DNA from: Deinococcus sp. KNUC1210
Lineage (GTDB): Bacteria; Deinococcota; Deinococci; Deinococcales; Deinococcaceae
Length of the DNA: 64,000 bases
Assembly: GCF_022344005.1 (NCBI RefSeq)
Contig: NZ_CP092190.1
Span: 1,054,001 to 1,118,000, forward strand
Direction: 5' to 3'
The notes beneath the pieces were generated by a model. The model was not told the origin of the DNA, searched no databases, and saw only the letters and a program-made list of their open reading frames with translations. A program made the translations under genes and the position numbers. This document shows, piece by piece, positions 22,927-35,047 of the stretch. How positions within the stretch are numbered: the first letter of the stretch is position 1; every line of letters begins with the position of its first letter.

Positions 22927-23925
22927 TCAGCTCTCGTGGCGGCCCAGCGGTCGGTCGCCCGGCTTGCTCAGGTTGATTCGTGCCTGCTGCGGTGTGGGCG
23001 TGGAAACAGCGGCTGCATTCGCCTCGGCGCTCCGGGGGGCGGGAGCCATCTCGACGTCGGGCTGGGTGACCCGGCGACGGCTGAACATCCCGCCCATCCT
23101 CCGCAGCAGGGCCAGCAGCCCCACGATCACGATCCAGCCCTTCTTCAGCAGCAGCGGAATCAGCGCGAACAGGCCGACTTTCTGGGCCACCACGCCCCCG
23201 GCGATCAGCCCCGCGACGCCGTAGGTCGCCAGCTTGTCGGTGCTGGCATTGAAGTCTTCGTAGCGCGAGCCGGGATTAAAGCTGACGCGCTGCACGACCT
23301 CTTTCATTCCCTGACGAATCGCCGGAAGCTGCGCCATGCTGCCCACCGCGTTCATCTCCAGGACGTTCTGGCGACCCAGCACGCGAACCGCGTAATTGAG
23401 GGTATGGTCGGCCTGCTTGGTGCTGTCTGTTCCGAACGCCAGTTCTTTGGCCCAGTACATCTTGTGGGTCATGGCGTCATAACTCGGCGGCTCGGCCCAG
23501 CCGATCAGACGGATCGCTTCATAGCCGGCCTTGGTGCGCTCGGCGTTGCGTTCCTCGACGCCCTGCTGCATCTCGCTGAGCAGCGAGGTGTAGTTGGTCT
23601 GAGCGGCGTCGCTGTCGCTGACATGCCCATCCTGACTTTCGGTCAGCACGATGCCCCAGCTCTCGGCGCTGTCCTGTGGTGTGTTCCCCGGCACCAGCAT
23701 TCCCAGCACGTCGCTCGCCACTTCCGGCGGATTCCCCCACACGTCCACGATCATGCTGCGGGCATCAGCGGCGTCGAGGTAGTACAGTCCGCTGTCGGCC
23801 TGCACCGTCGCGCTTCCGTGCAGAAGCGAGATACGCCCGGTCTGCGGGTGGAGGCTCGGCGGAGAGGTGGTCGTCGCCGCAGCGGACGCGGAAACAGACA
23901 GCAGCACGGTCAGAAGTGTTTTCAT
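22927..23925 (-). CDS. DUF2167-family membrane protein
   Basis: The 332-aa protein has a signal peptide (MKTLLTVLLSVSASAAA), an extracytoplasmic domain with the DUF2167 pattern ILVTES-like GIVLTESQDGHVSDSDA, LLSEMQQG and LIGWAEPPSYD, and one or two C-terminal transmembrane helices (YGVAGLIAGGVVAQKVGLFA then KKGWIVIVGLLALL). The cytoplasmic tail is proline-rich. The function of the family is not established. TAACAT lies 9 nt before the ATG. Confidence 0.8.
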   Translation of the reverse strand: MKTLLTVLLSVSASAAATTTSPPSLHPQTGRISLLHGSATVQADSGLYYLDAADARSMIVDVWGNPPEVASDVLGMLVPGNTPQDSAESWGIVLTESQDGHVSDSDAAQTNYTSLLSEMQQGVEERNAERTKAGYEAIRLIGWAEPPSYDAMTHKMYWAKELAFGTDSTKQADHTLNYAVRVLGRQNVLEMNAVGSMAQLPAIRQGMKEVVQRVSFNPGSRYEDFNASTDKLATYGVAGLIAGGVVAQKVGLFALIPLLLKKGWIVIVGLLALLRRMGGMFSRRRVTQPDVEMAPAPRSAEANAAAVSTPTPQQARINLSKPGDRPLGRHES

Positions 23926-24000
23926 CCGGTATTCATGTTAAAAGTGAGGAAACGGTTTGTCTGGGCAACTGCCACACCCCCCCAGTTTCCCAAGACGCGG

Positions 24001-24043
24001 GAACAGCAGCCGTCCCACCACTGCGGCGGGACGGCTGCTGTTC
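24001..24043. terminator. Long perfect hairpin downstream of gnd
   Basis: GAACAGCAGCCGTCCC (24001-24016) pairs over 16 bp with GGGACGGCTGCTGTTC (24028-24043). It lies 20 bp beyond the gnd stop on the minus strand. No T-run is present, so termination may be assisted or the stem may protect the 3' end. Confidence 0.65.
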
Positions 24044-24062
24044 AGACAGACTTCAGGGCTGG

Positions 24063-25625
24063 TCAGACGTTGTAGGTCGTGCTGGCAGTCGTGCCGCCGC
24101 GTCCGGTCCAGTTGGTATGGAAGAATTCGCCGCGTGCTTTGTCGATGCGCTCATAGGTGTGTGCGCCGAAGTAATCGCGCTGGGCCTGAAGGATATTGGC
24201 GGGCAGACGCTCACTGCGGTAGCCGTCGTAGTAGGCCAGGGCGCTGGAGAAAGCGGGCACCCACACGCCGCCCGTCACAGCCGTGGCGATCACGCTGCGC
24301 CAGGCCGCCTGATGACTTGCCATGATGCCCGCGAAATACGGAGCCAGCAGCAGGTTTCCCAGCTCGGCGTCGGCGTCGTAGGCCTGCTTGATGTTGTCGA
24401 GGAAGGCCGCCCGGATGATGCAGCCGCCGCGCCACATCATCGCGATGCTGCCGAAATCGAGCTTCCAGCCGTTCTCACGGGCAGCCAGCGCCATCAGCTG
24501 AAAGCCCTGGGCATACGCCGCGATCTTGGAAGCGTACAGCGCCTGCCGCACAGCTTCGGTGAACTGCGCCGCGTCGGGGGCGGGCTGGGCCGCCGGGCCG
24601 CTCAGCAGCTTGCTGGCCGCCACCCGCTCGTCCTTCAGGGCGCTGATGGCGCGGGCATACACCGCCTCGGTGATGGTCGCGGCGGGGCTGCCCACGTCGA
24701 GTGCCGTCACACTCGTCCATTTGCCGGTGCCCTTCTGCCCGGCGGTGTCCAGAATCACGTCTACCATCGGCTGTCCGGTCTGGTCGTCGGTCTTGGAGAG
24801 GATATCGGCGGTGATCTCGATCAGGTAGCTGTCGAGTTCGCCCCGGTTCCACTCTTCAAAAATCTTGCCGATCTCGGCAGGAGCCAGCCCCAGCGTGCCC
24901 GACAACAGGCTGTACGCCTCCGCAATCATCTGCATATCGGCGTACTCGATGCCGTTGTGCACCATCTTGACGAAGTGGCCCGCGCCGCCCTCGCCCACCC
25001 AGTCGCAGCAGGGCGTGCCGTCTGCCACTTTCGCGGCGATGCCCTGAAAGATCGGCTTGACGAAGGGCCACGCCTCGGGGCTGCCGCCGGGCATGATGCT
25101 GGGGCCGGTGAGTGCGCCCTCTTCCCCGCCGGAAACCCCGGTTCCGATGAAGTACAGCCCCTTCTCGCGCAGCGCGGCCTCGCGGCGCACGGTGTCGGGA
25201 TAGTAGGTGTTGCCGCCGTCGATGATGATGTCGCCCTCTTCGAGCAGCGGCGCCACCATCTCGATAAAGGCATCGACCGGTGCGCCCGCCTTGACCATCA
25301 GCATGACCTTGCGCGGCTTCTTCAGCAGGCTGACGAAGGTGGGCAGGTCGTCGGCTCCCAGAATCGTCTGGCCCTTGGCGCGGCCCGAAATGAATTCATC
25401 GACCTTGCTGGTGGTGCGGTTGAAGGCCGCCACCGTGAACCCCTTGCTCGCCATGTTCAGAATCAGGTTCTCACCCATGACCGCCAGCCCGATGATGCCG
25501 ATATCGGCCACACCCTCGCCAATCGGCGCGGCATAGAGCTGCTCTGTCGCCACTGCTGGCGAGTCCTGGGTGTGGGTAGCCTGGGTCTGGGCAAGGTCGC
25601 CGGGCGTCGTGGGGTTCTGCGTCAT
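24063..25625 (-). CDS. gnd: 6-phosphogluconate dehydrogenase, decarboxylating
   Basis: This enzyme of the oxidative pentose-phosphate pathway makes ribulose 5-phosphate and NADPH. The 520-aa protein has the Rossmann motif [17 protein letters not shown], the active-site segment [15 protein letters not shown] and the C-terminal [11 protein letters not shown]. The first 35 or so residues are an extra, low-complexity extension not usual in the family. TACAGT (minus strand, 25632-25637) lies 6 nt before the ATG, so the extended start is supported by a leaderless promoter. NADPH supply fits the oxidative-stress lifestyle of Deinococcus. Confidence 0.96.
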   Translation of the reverse strand: MTQNPTTPGDLAQTQATHTQDSPAVATEQLYAAPIGEGVADIGIIGLAVMGENLILNMASKGFTVAAFNRTTSKVDEFISGRAKGQTILGADDLPTFVSLLKKPRKVMLMVKAGAPVDAFIEMVAPLLEEGDIIIDGGNTYYPDTVRREAALREKGLYFIGTGVSGGEEGALTGPSIMPGGSPEAWPFVKPIFQGIAAKVADGTPCCDWVGEGGAGHFVKMVHNGIEYADMQMIAEAYSLLSGTLGLAPAEIGKIFEEWNRGELDSYLIEITADILSKTDDQTGQPMVDVILDTAGQKGTGKWTSVTALDVGSPAATITEAVYARAISALKDERVAASKLLSGPAAQPAPDAAQFTEAVRQALYASKIAAYAQGFQLMALAARENGWKLDFGSIAMMWRGGCIIRAAFLDNIKQAYDADAELGNLLLAPYFAGIMASHQAAWRSVIATAVTGGVWVPAFSSALAYYDGYRSERLPANILQAQRDYFGAHTYERIDKARGEFFHTNWTGRGGTTASTTYNV

Positions 25626-25779
25626 GCTCTCACTGTACAGGGGTCACATGGCAGGGCGCAGCAGGTGGCATGGACAGGCCAGGCCCTACAGACAGGAAAA
25701 AGGGCCTGAACCGAACGTCCAGACCCTCCTTCCTCAAAACTCGTGCTTCCGAAGCCGGTGTTTTTCCAGGCGGTGCTGC

Positions 25780-27716
<1,937 letters not shown>

Positions 27717-27720
<4 letters not shown>

Positions 27721-28297
27721 ACGTTCTCCTTGCGAACATCGGGGGCGAGAGCGCGGGGCGGTTCCTTCGGTGGTGCGGGGGGCGGCACGCAGAGGGCAGG
27801 ACAGGCGCTTTCCTGTCGGAGCGGGCGGGCCTGCGAGATCAGAGCCGTGATCGCCTGTTCAGCGCCGATCAGCGTAGCAGCGTCCACGCCTCCGAACACT
27901 TCGGTATACGCTCCGACCATCGCCCGCTCCTTGATGCTCAGAAACTGCTGTCCCTTCTCGCTGAGCGCCAACAATTTTTCACGGCGATTGTCAGGGTTTT
28001 CCCGGCGTTCCATCAGTTCACGCCGCACCAGTTCCTGAATCAGCTGACTGGTCGCGGGCAGGCTCACACCCAGGTGCTCTGCCAGCAGCGTGACACTGAT
28101 CGGTGCAAAAGCCCGCACCTTGTACATGGCGGTCATCTGGGTAAAACTCACGTCTTCCCCTGTAGCGAACTCTGCAGGGTTCCCATGATGCGGTCGGACA
28201 CCAGACGGTGAAGCTGCTGCATACACAGCGTCAACCGCTCAACAGGATCACTGGAATCCAGAGGCGGCAGGGAGATCGGTGGGTCGGGACGGCTCAA
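27717..28297 (-). pseudogene. MarR-family regulator, frame broken near the N-terminus
   Basis: The main part has the MarR winged helix (APISVTLLAEHLGVSLPATS, QLIQELVRRELMERRENPDN). Its expected first helix, DPVERLTLCMQQLHRLVSDR and on to LQSSLQG, lies in another frame upstream. Adding one G to the four-G run (C run 28157-28160) joins them into 193 aa starting at a TTG (28297); an ATG at 28222 is an alternative. In the uncorrected frame the N-terminus would be an unrelated-looking MYAAASPSGV. It most likely represses the DHA2 exporter it overlaps. An inverted repeat at 28319-28331 may be its operator. Confidence 0.75.
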
Positions 28298-28318
28298 GGC
28301 AGCACACTCATACTTAAG

Positions 28319-28331
28319 ATAGTGAAACTAT
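28319..28331. promoter_or_regulatory. Candidate MarR operator
   Basis: ATAGT-GAA-ACTAT is a perfect 5-bp inverted repeat about 20 bp upstream of the corrected MarR start, in an AT-rich patch that also holds TAAG and TATCTT promoter-like sequences. The remainder of 28298-28592 contains only a short hairpin (28511-28526) and the CsbD terminator. Confidence 0.5.
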
Positions 28332-28534
28332 GTAGCGCGCCAAAAAGTCATTTTCCCCACATGCTTTAGAAAACTAAGCACTTTCGCTTATCGGTTTGCA
28401 GGCATGCCAGAGGCGAGAGGCACAGCGATCAGAAGGACAGGAGCACTGTGGAGCACGAATCTGATCGTCTCCCTGGGAGCGGCTGAAGACCTGCACATCC
28501 GGCGCCTGGGCCTTTCAACTGAAAGGCGATACAC

Positions 28535-28562
28535 AAAAAAAGCGCCCCTCTACGGGACGCTT
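28535..28562 (-). terminator. Intrinsic terminator for the CsbD-like gene
   Basis: AAGCGCCCC (28540-28548) pairs with GGGACGCTT (28554-28562) with one mismatch; seven A precede it on the plus strand, giving a U-run for the leftward transcript. Confidence 0.85.
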
Positions 28563-28592
28563 GTGAACTTGAGGCTTTAGCCCAGGTACGGT

Positions 28593-28835
28593 TCAGGAAT
28601 CGCGGCTGACATCCTTCTTGGCCTCGCCCATGCTGGCATTGGCCTCGGCATGATGAACATCGGCTTTCAGGTGGTCTTCGGCGGCCATCGCCTTGTCACC
28701 GGCGTTGTCGAGCGGATTGTTGCCCACCTGACTGGCGACCTCGTGCCCGGCGGCACGTGCCCGGTCAGCCAGTTCATTGACCTTGTTCTTGGCTGCGTCC
28801 ACCACGTTCCCGACCGCATTCGTTTCGTCACTCAT
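28593..28835 (-). CDS. Small CsbD/LEA-like stress protein
   Basis: The 80-aa hydrophilic protein (MSDETNAVGNVVDAAKNKVN, then repeated Ala/Asp/His-rich helices such as AMAAEDHLKADVHHAEA) resembles CsbD-type general stress proteins and LEA-like desiccation proteins by composition. GGAGG lies 8 nt before the ATG and an intrinsic terminator follows. A role in desiccation or oxidative stress is an inference from composition only. Confidence 0.65.
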   Translation of the reverse strand: MSDETNAVGNVVDAAKNKVNELADRARAAGHEVASQVGNNPLDNAGDKAMAAEDHLKADVHHAEANASMGEAKKDVSRDS

Positions 28836-28979
28836 CGGTGATACCTCCGCATCTGAATTCCCGTTGGGGTATCGTCATCATGGACGCCCAAGGTGCGGGC
28901 CAGGTGAAGTGAGCATGCACGAACCTTTAGCCGCACGTTCCTGCCGACAGGTGCGGCGGTGCAGTAGAGTAACGCTGCT

Positions 28980-30218
<1,239 letters not shown>

Positions 30219-30237
30219 AGCTCAGCTCCTTGAGCAG

Positions 30238-30269
30238 GCGCGGTTTCCCACCCGGGAGCCGCGCTTTTT
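30238..30269 (+). terminator. Intrinsic terminator after icd
   Basis: GCGCGG (30238-30243) pairs with CCGCGC (30259-30264), with further inner pairing TCCC/GGGA, and is followed by five T. Confidence 0.88.
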
Positions 30270-30307
30270 CAGTTCTCTGACACGTTCCCACCCTCTATAA
30301 TCCCCGC

Positions 30308-30526
30308 ATGACCAGACTTATCGTGGCTGTCCTCAGTGTGGTGCTGCTGGCACTGCTGGCCCTGGCGGGCGTGTGGCTGCTGGGGCAACTGCTGACCGGT
30401 CTGGGCGCGTTGATCGTGGGCGTGGCGAGCGTGCTGGGCGGCCTGCTGAAGTTTCTGCTGGCGGCGAGCGTGGTCTGCGGCGTGGTGTACTTCGTGGCGA
30501 GCGGCTGGCGGCGACCCCATGCCTGA
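30308..30526 (+). CDS. Small two-helix membrane protein
   Basis: The 72-aa product is almost wholly hydrophobic, with two transmembrane segments (LIVAVLSVVLLALLALAGVW and GGLLKFLLAASVVCGVVYFV) and a basic tail RRPHA. Function unknown. A perfect TATAAT (30296-30301) lies 6 nt before the ATG, giving a leaderless transcript. Its end overlaps the methyltransferase start by 8 nt, so the two are translationally linked. Confidence 0.7.
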   Translation: MTRLIVAVLSVVLLALLALAGVWLLGQLLTGLGALIVGVASVLGGLLKFLLAASVVCGVVYFVASGWRRPHA

Positions 30527-31292
30527 GCGCCCTTTACAGCAGACAGACAACACGGCCCGCTTTACCACCCGTGCGGACGCCTACTCCAATGGGCGGCCCG
30601 GCTATCCGGCAGCGCTGGGCGAACTGCTGCGCGGCAGGGGCCTGCTGAGCGCTGGCGTGGCCGACATCGGTGCGGGCACCGGCCTGTTTACCCGGCTGCT
30701 GCTGGAGTCTGGCGCTGCCGTGAGCGCCGTGGAACCCAACGAGGCCATGCGTGCGGCGCTGACCCAGAACCTCTCGTCGCCCCGGCTGCACGTGCTGGAC
30801 GGTACATCGCGGGCCACCGGACTGGCGAGCGCGTCGGTGGGCCTGATCACGGCGGCGCAGGCAGCCCACTGGTTCGAGCCGCTGCCCACCCTGCAGGAAT
30901 TCCGCCGCATCGTGAAAGCAGGCGGCTCGCTGCTGCTCGTCTGGAACGACTGGCGCGGCAGTGCCCGGAGCGGCTTCACGGCCGTGTACGGCGAGATGAC
31001 GGCCCGCTTCGCAGACAACCTGCCCGAACAGGTTTCGCGGCTGCCCGACGAAGAGCTGAACATCTATTTTCCCAGTGGTCATGAGCATCTGACCTTTGCC
31101 AACCCGCTGGCGCTGAGCCGCGAACGCCTGCAGGCGCTGGCAGAGAGCGTGTCGTACCTGCCACAGCCTGGAACGCCCGCACATGCCCAGATGACGCGCA
31201 CGCTAGACAGCGCCTTCGAGCAGCATGCACACGCCGAAACCGTGACGCTGGAGTATGTGACGCACGCGTATCTGGGAACGCTGGGAAGCTAA
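30519..31292 (+). CDS. Class I SAM-dependent methyltransferase
   Basis: The 257-aa protein starts with RFTTRADAYSNGRPGYP and has the SAM motif VADIGAGTGLFTRLLL (about residues 47-62) and ITAAQAAHWFEP, a pattern seen in UbiE/type-11 small-molecule methyltransferases. The substrate is unknown. It overlaps the small membrane protein gene and is probably expressed from that gene's TATAAT promoter. Confidence 0.85.
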   Translation: MPERPLQQTDNTARFTTRADAYSNGRPGYPAALGELLRGRGLLSAGVADIGAGTGLFTRLLLESGAAVSAVEPNEAMRAALTQNLSSPRLHVLDGTSRATGLASASVGLITAAQAAHWFEPLPTLQEFRRIVKAGGSLLLVWNDWRGSARSGFTAVYGEMTARFADNLPEQVSRLPDEELNIYFPSGHEHLTFANPLALSRERLQALAESVSYLPQPGTPAHAQMTRTLDSAFEQHAHAETVTLEYVTHAYLGTLGS

Positions 31293-31324
31293 CGCCAGGC
31301 AACGCGCCAACCTCGGCAGCCGTT

Positions 31325-31990
31325 TCAGTCCTGCTGCCCCCTGCCCCGGCGGCGACGGTACAGCTTGGAAGGTCGCCCCGGCAGTCCGTAACTGAAATCA
31401 AGCTCCAGCACGTCCTGGGCGAGCAGATACTCCAGATACCGCCACGCCGTCACGCGGCTGACCCCGATGCCTGCGCCGACATCCTCTGCGCTGAGAGCCT
31501 GTGGCTCTGCTTCCAGCATGGCGCGGATACGTCCCAGCGTGCCTTCCTCGATGCCTTTGGGGAGCGCCGCGCCCGGCAATCCCAGGAAACGGTCGAGGCG
31601 CTGCTGCGTCAGGGCCGGGCCGGAGAGCCTGCGCCGACTGCTGACCCGCTCCAGCGACTCCTGAAGCCGCGACTGCTCGAACGGTTTGATGATGTAATCG
31701 AGTGCGCCCAGGGCCAGCGCCTGCCGCACCGTCGTCAGGTCGTCGGCGGCGGTCAGCATGATCACGTCGAGGAGGTGTCCGGCGGCCCGCAGCGCCAGCA
31801 GCACCTCGACGCCCGTGCCATCGGGCAGGTACACGTCGAGCAGCAGCAGATCGGGCTGAAGCTGCGCCACCAGTCTCAGCGCTTCCTGCACCGTGCCCGC
31901 AACGCCCACCACCTCGGCCCCGCCCTGTTCCAGCAGTCCCTGGTTCACCCGCGCCACCCAGCGGTCATCCTCGACCAGCAACACCTTCAT
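31325..31990 (-). CDS. Response regulator, CitB/DcuR type
   Basis: The 221-aa protein has a receiver domain with phospho-acceptor Asp in [13 protein letters not shown] and the conserved Lys in YIIKPF, then a C-terminal DNA-binding domain ([20 protein letters not shown]) as in regulators of di- and tricarboxylate transport. Its ATG overlaps the stop of the sensor kinase gene (4 nt). It is the last gene of the ABC-importer and two-component run that reads leftwards from 37911. Confidence 0.92.
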   Translation of the reverse strand: MKVLLVEDDRWVARVNQGLLEQGGAEVVGVAGTVQEALRLVAQLQPDLLLLDVYLPDGTGVEVLLALRAAGHLLDVIMLTAADDLTTVRQALALGALDYIIKPFEQSRLQESLERVSSRRRLSGPALTQQRLDRFLGLPGAALPKGIEEGTLGRIRAMLEAEPQALSAEDVGAGIGVSRVTAWRYLEYLLAQDVLELDFSYGLPGRPSKLYRRRRGRGQQD

Positions 31991-33635
31991 CGGGGCACCT
32001 TGCCCGGCAACCCCGGCACCACGGGCGGCAGCGCAGCAGGCCCGGCAGCCCCGACAGGCAGACTGACCTGAAAGACCGTGAGCGGGCCGCGCCGCAGATA
32101 GCGCACGTCACCGCCCAGCGCGGTCACGCGGGTGCTCACGTTGGTGAGACCGTAGCCGCGCCCCTGGCCCCGGCTGCTGGTGCCGCGCTCGAACAGCTGC
32201 GGCACGATGTCTTCCGGTACGCCCGGCCCGTCGTCGGTCACTTCCAGCTGCATGCCTTCCGGGTCCTCGCCCACCGACAGCGTGACGGTGCCGCCCCCGG
32301 CTCCACGCAACGCCTCGAAGGCGTTCTCGATCAGATTGCCCGCTGCCGTGAGCAGCGCCTCGCCTGCCGATTCCCAGCGGGCCGAAAGCTCGGAACCGGG
32401 TTCCACCATAAAATTCAGCCCCAGTTCGGCGGCCCGGTCGCGCTTGCCGGTCAGCAGGGCCGCCAGCCGGGGCACCTGGATGCCGCGCAGCAGCTCGCGC
32501 AGATCGCTGTCACGGCGCACTTCCTCGCGCACCACTTTGATCGCCTCGTCGGGGCGGCCCAGTTGCAGCAGTCCGCTGATGGTGTGCATGCGGTTGAGGT
32601 GTTCGTGGGTCTGGGCACGCAGCACCTCGACAAATCCGCGCACCTGCGTCAGCTCCTCTGCCAGCCGCACCACCTCGGCGCGGTCGCGGAAACTGGCGAC
32701 GAATCCGCCCCCATGAAGCGGCTCGACATTCACGATCACCGGCTGACCGTGCAGTTGCAGACCCAGATTCCTGAGAGGCGACCCCAGATCGACGGCCCAC
32801 AGTTCGGGCCACAGAGCCTGCAACAGCGGCGGGCGCATGGCGAGATCCGTGCTGCTCAGCTGTCTGCCCAGCAGTTCAGCGGCGTTGTCGTTGGCGAGCG
32901 TCACGTTTCCGGCAGCGTCTACAGCGATCACGCCTTCGCGCAGGGCGGCCAGGACCGCCCGATGTTGCCCGACGAGCGCAGCGATCTGCTCCGGCTCCAG
33001 ATTCAGAATCTGACGTTTGAGCAGGCGGGCGATCAGGAGTGCGCCCAGCGTTCCCAGACCCAGCGTCAGCAGGAACCAGGGCAGGATGGCCCGCGCCACC
33101 CGCAGCGCCAGGAGCCGTACACGCGGCATCAGATACCCGGTGCTGACCACGCCCACCACGCGGCCCGACGCCGAACGGATCGGCACCTTGCCGCGCACTG
33201 CCAGACCCAGTGACCCGGTGGCAGTGTTCACGATTTCATGTCCGGCCAGTGGCTGTGCATTGTCGCCTCCTTCCATCGGCTTGCCCAGTCGGTCGGCGTT
33301 CGGATGAGCCAGCCGGATGCCGTGTACATCACCCACCACGATGTAATCGGCTCCGACCCGCGCCCGAAGACGATTGACGTAGGCGTTCATGACGGGGTCC
33401 TGTCGCCGAGTTCGGCGGCCTGCATCACCAGGGGAATGCCCGCCACCAGCCGACTGATCGACAGCGCCCGCGCTCCCAGATCATCACGGACGCTGCGCTG
33501 CAAGAAGGCCACTTCGATACCGCCCAGCAGCAGTGTCAGGGTCAGCAGCACCACCAGATGCAGCGCAACCAGCCGCCCGCCAATTCCCAGGCGAAAGCGC
33601 CACGGACGGTCAGAGCGGCTGAGTTGAGCAGGCAT
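31987..33635 (-). pseudogene. Sensor histidine kinase, CitA/DcuS type, frame broken
   Basis: Membrane sensor kinase. The first frame (33635 leftwards) holds a transmembrane helix (LVALHLVVLLTLTLLLGGIE) and the start of the sensor domain, then stops after GDRTPS. The second frame continues with [20 protein letters not shown], a second membrane helix, a PAS domain, the phosphorylatable His region [19 protein letters not shown] and the ATPase motifs [20 protein letters not shown] and GRGYGLTNV. Adding one C to the four-C run (G run 33394-33397) restores a 549-aa kinase. The extracellular domain resembles citrate- and dicarboxylate-sensing kinases, so a carboxylate ligand is likely. Confidence 0.85.
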
Positions 33636-33738
33636 GATGGTCAGATTCTCTCAGATGGGGCGAGGGGGGATGAGGTGTGGGCTGGGAGCTTCGCGGCGGG
33701 GGCCATTGCTGGCCGCTCAAGTTTGTAGTTGCACTTTC

Positions 33739-33855
33739 GGTCGGGACGGCCCTCCCTCTCTTGCTCTCGGTGGCGCGTCTCTGTTCCTGGCTGTAGCAGG
33801 TCGTCGGGGGCGGCCCCTCCTCTGTCTTGCTTTCGGTGGCGCGTCTGTGTTCCTG
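33739..33855. repeat. Two imperfect direct repeats of about 51-57 bp
   Basis: Copy 1 is 33739-33789 and copy 2 is 33799-33855. Both contain CGGCCC, a TCTTGCTyTCGGTGGCGCGTCT core and end in GTTCCTG. They lie between the histidine kinase start and the ABC ATPase stop, and occupy most of the 221-bp gap. No coding sense is apparent. They may be a small dispersed repeat or a processing site in the operon transcript. Confidence 0.65.
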
Positions 33856-33856
33856 T

Positions 33857-34915
33857 TCAGTGAAACACCAACAACTTCTCCACAGGCACATGCATCGTCA
33901 ACATCTCGCCCGTCACCTTCTGCGGGCTGTGAAAGCGCAGCCTGTCCGACCCGACTTCGACCCAGTGTTCCCACACAGGTCCCAGAAAAATCGAGTTGAC
34001 GTGGCGGGCCGGGAAGGTGTTTTCGCCGCCGGGCTGCCCCAGTTCCAGGTGCTCCTGACGGATGACGGCACGCACCTTGCCGCCCAGTTCGGTGTCGTGG
34101 ACGCCCATGCCTTCCAGGGTGGCTCCGTTCACGCTCACGCGCACCCGCTTGCCATCGGTGCTCACCGCAGCCGCGTCCATGATGTTCGGGTTGCCGATAA
34201 AGTCGGCCACGAACAGCGAATTCGGATGATCGTAGACGGTCTCGGGCGGGGCGTACTGGGCCAGCTTGCCGCCGCGCAGAATGGCGACCCGGTCGGCAAT
34301 CGCCATCGCCTCCGACTGGTCGTGCGTCACGAAGATGGCGGTCTTGCCGCTGGCCTTGAGCGCTTCACGCAGCCACGCACGGGCATGTTCGCGCAGCTTG
34401 GCATCCAGGTTGCTGAGCGGCTCGTCGAGCAGCAGCAGCACGGGTTCGGTCACGAAGGCGCGGGCCAGCGAAACCCGCTGCTGTTGCCCGCCCGACAGCT
34501 GGCCGGGATAGCGCTCGCCCAGCGTTCCCAGCCCGATCTCGCCCAGCACCTTCGTGACCCGCGAAGCGATATCGGAACGGGGAACTCTGCGCTGTTCCAG
34601 TCCGAAGGCCACATTCTGAGCCACGGTTTTATGCGGCCAGAGCGCGTAACTCTGGAAGACCAGCCCAAGCTGGCGACCTTCCGGCGGCACATTGACCCGC
34701 GCAGCAGCGTCGTACACCGGGCGTCCGTCGATGCTGATGCGCCCCGCGTCGGGCGACTCCAGCCCGCTGATACAGCGCAGCAGCGTGGTCTTGCCGCTGC
34801 CCGAGGGTCCCAGCAGCGCCACGATCTCGCCGGTTTCGACCGTCAGATTCAGGCCGTCCAGGATGGTATTGCCACCCAGAATCTTGCCCAGGTTTTCGAT
34901 TGCGAGGGTACTCAT
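33857..34915 (-). CDS. ABC importer ATPase, Fe(III)/putrescine-type
   Basis: The 352-aa ATPase has Walker A GPSGSGKTTLL, the Q-loop FQSYALWPH, signature LSGGQQQRVSLARAF, Walker B LLLLDEPLSNLDA and H-loop VTHDQSEA, followed by a TOBE-type regulatory domain, as in FbpC/AfuC and PotA. It works with the two-domain permease and the binding protein encoded just upstream. The ligand could be ferric iron or a phosphorylated or carboxylated organic compound. Confidence 0.9.
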   Translation of the reverse strand: MSTLAIENLGKILGGNTILDGLNLTVETGEIVALLGPSGSGKTTLLRCISGLESPDAGRISIDGRPVYDAAARVNVPPEGRQLGLVFQSYALWPHKTVAQNVAFGLEQRRVPRSDIASRVTKVLGEIGLGTLGERYPGQLSGGQQQRVSLARAFVTEPVLLLLDEPLSNLDAKLREHARAWLREALKASGKTAIFVTHDQSEAMAIADRVAILRGGKLAQYAPPETVYDHPNSLFVADFIGNPNIMDAAAVSTDGKRVRVSVNGATLEGMGVHDTELGGKVRAVIRQEHLELGQPGGENTFPARHVNSIFLGPVWEHWVEVGSDRLRFHSPQKVTGEMLTMHVPVEKLLVFH

Positions 34916-34989
34916 GACACTCCTTTTGATGGTGCAGCGTGTGGTGTGGCTGACTCTGGGCCGTGAAGGGTGGGCACCAGCGGAGGACG

Positions 34990-35036
34990 GGCCGAAGAAG
35001 TACAGAAGGTCCTGCTTCCTGTCCGGTTCTTCGGCC
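34990..35036 (-). other. Intercistronic stem-loop between permease and ATPase
   Basis: GGCCGAAGAA (34990-34999) pairs perfectly with TTCTTCGGCC (35027-35036), and the loop contains an inner ACAGAAG/CTTCCTGT stem. It lies in the 132-bp gap between two genes of one operon and could set relative expression or mark a processing site. Confidence 0.6.
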
Positions 35037-35047
35037 TGTCGCCGTCT

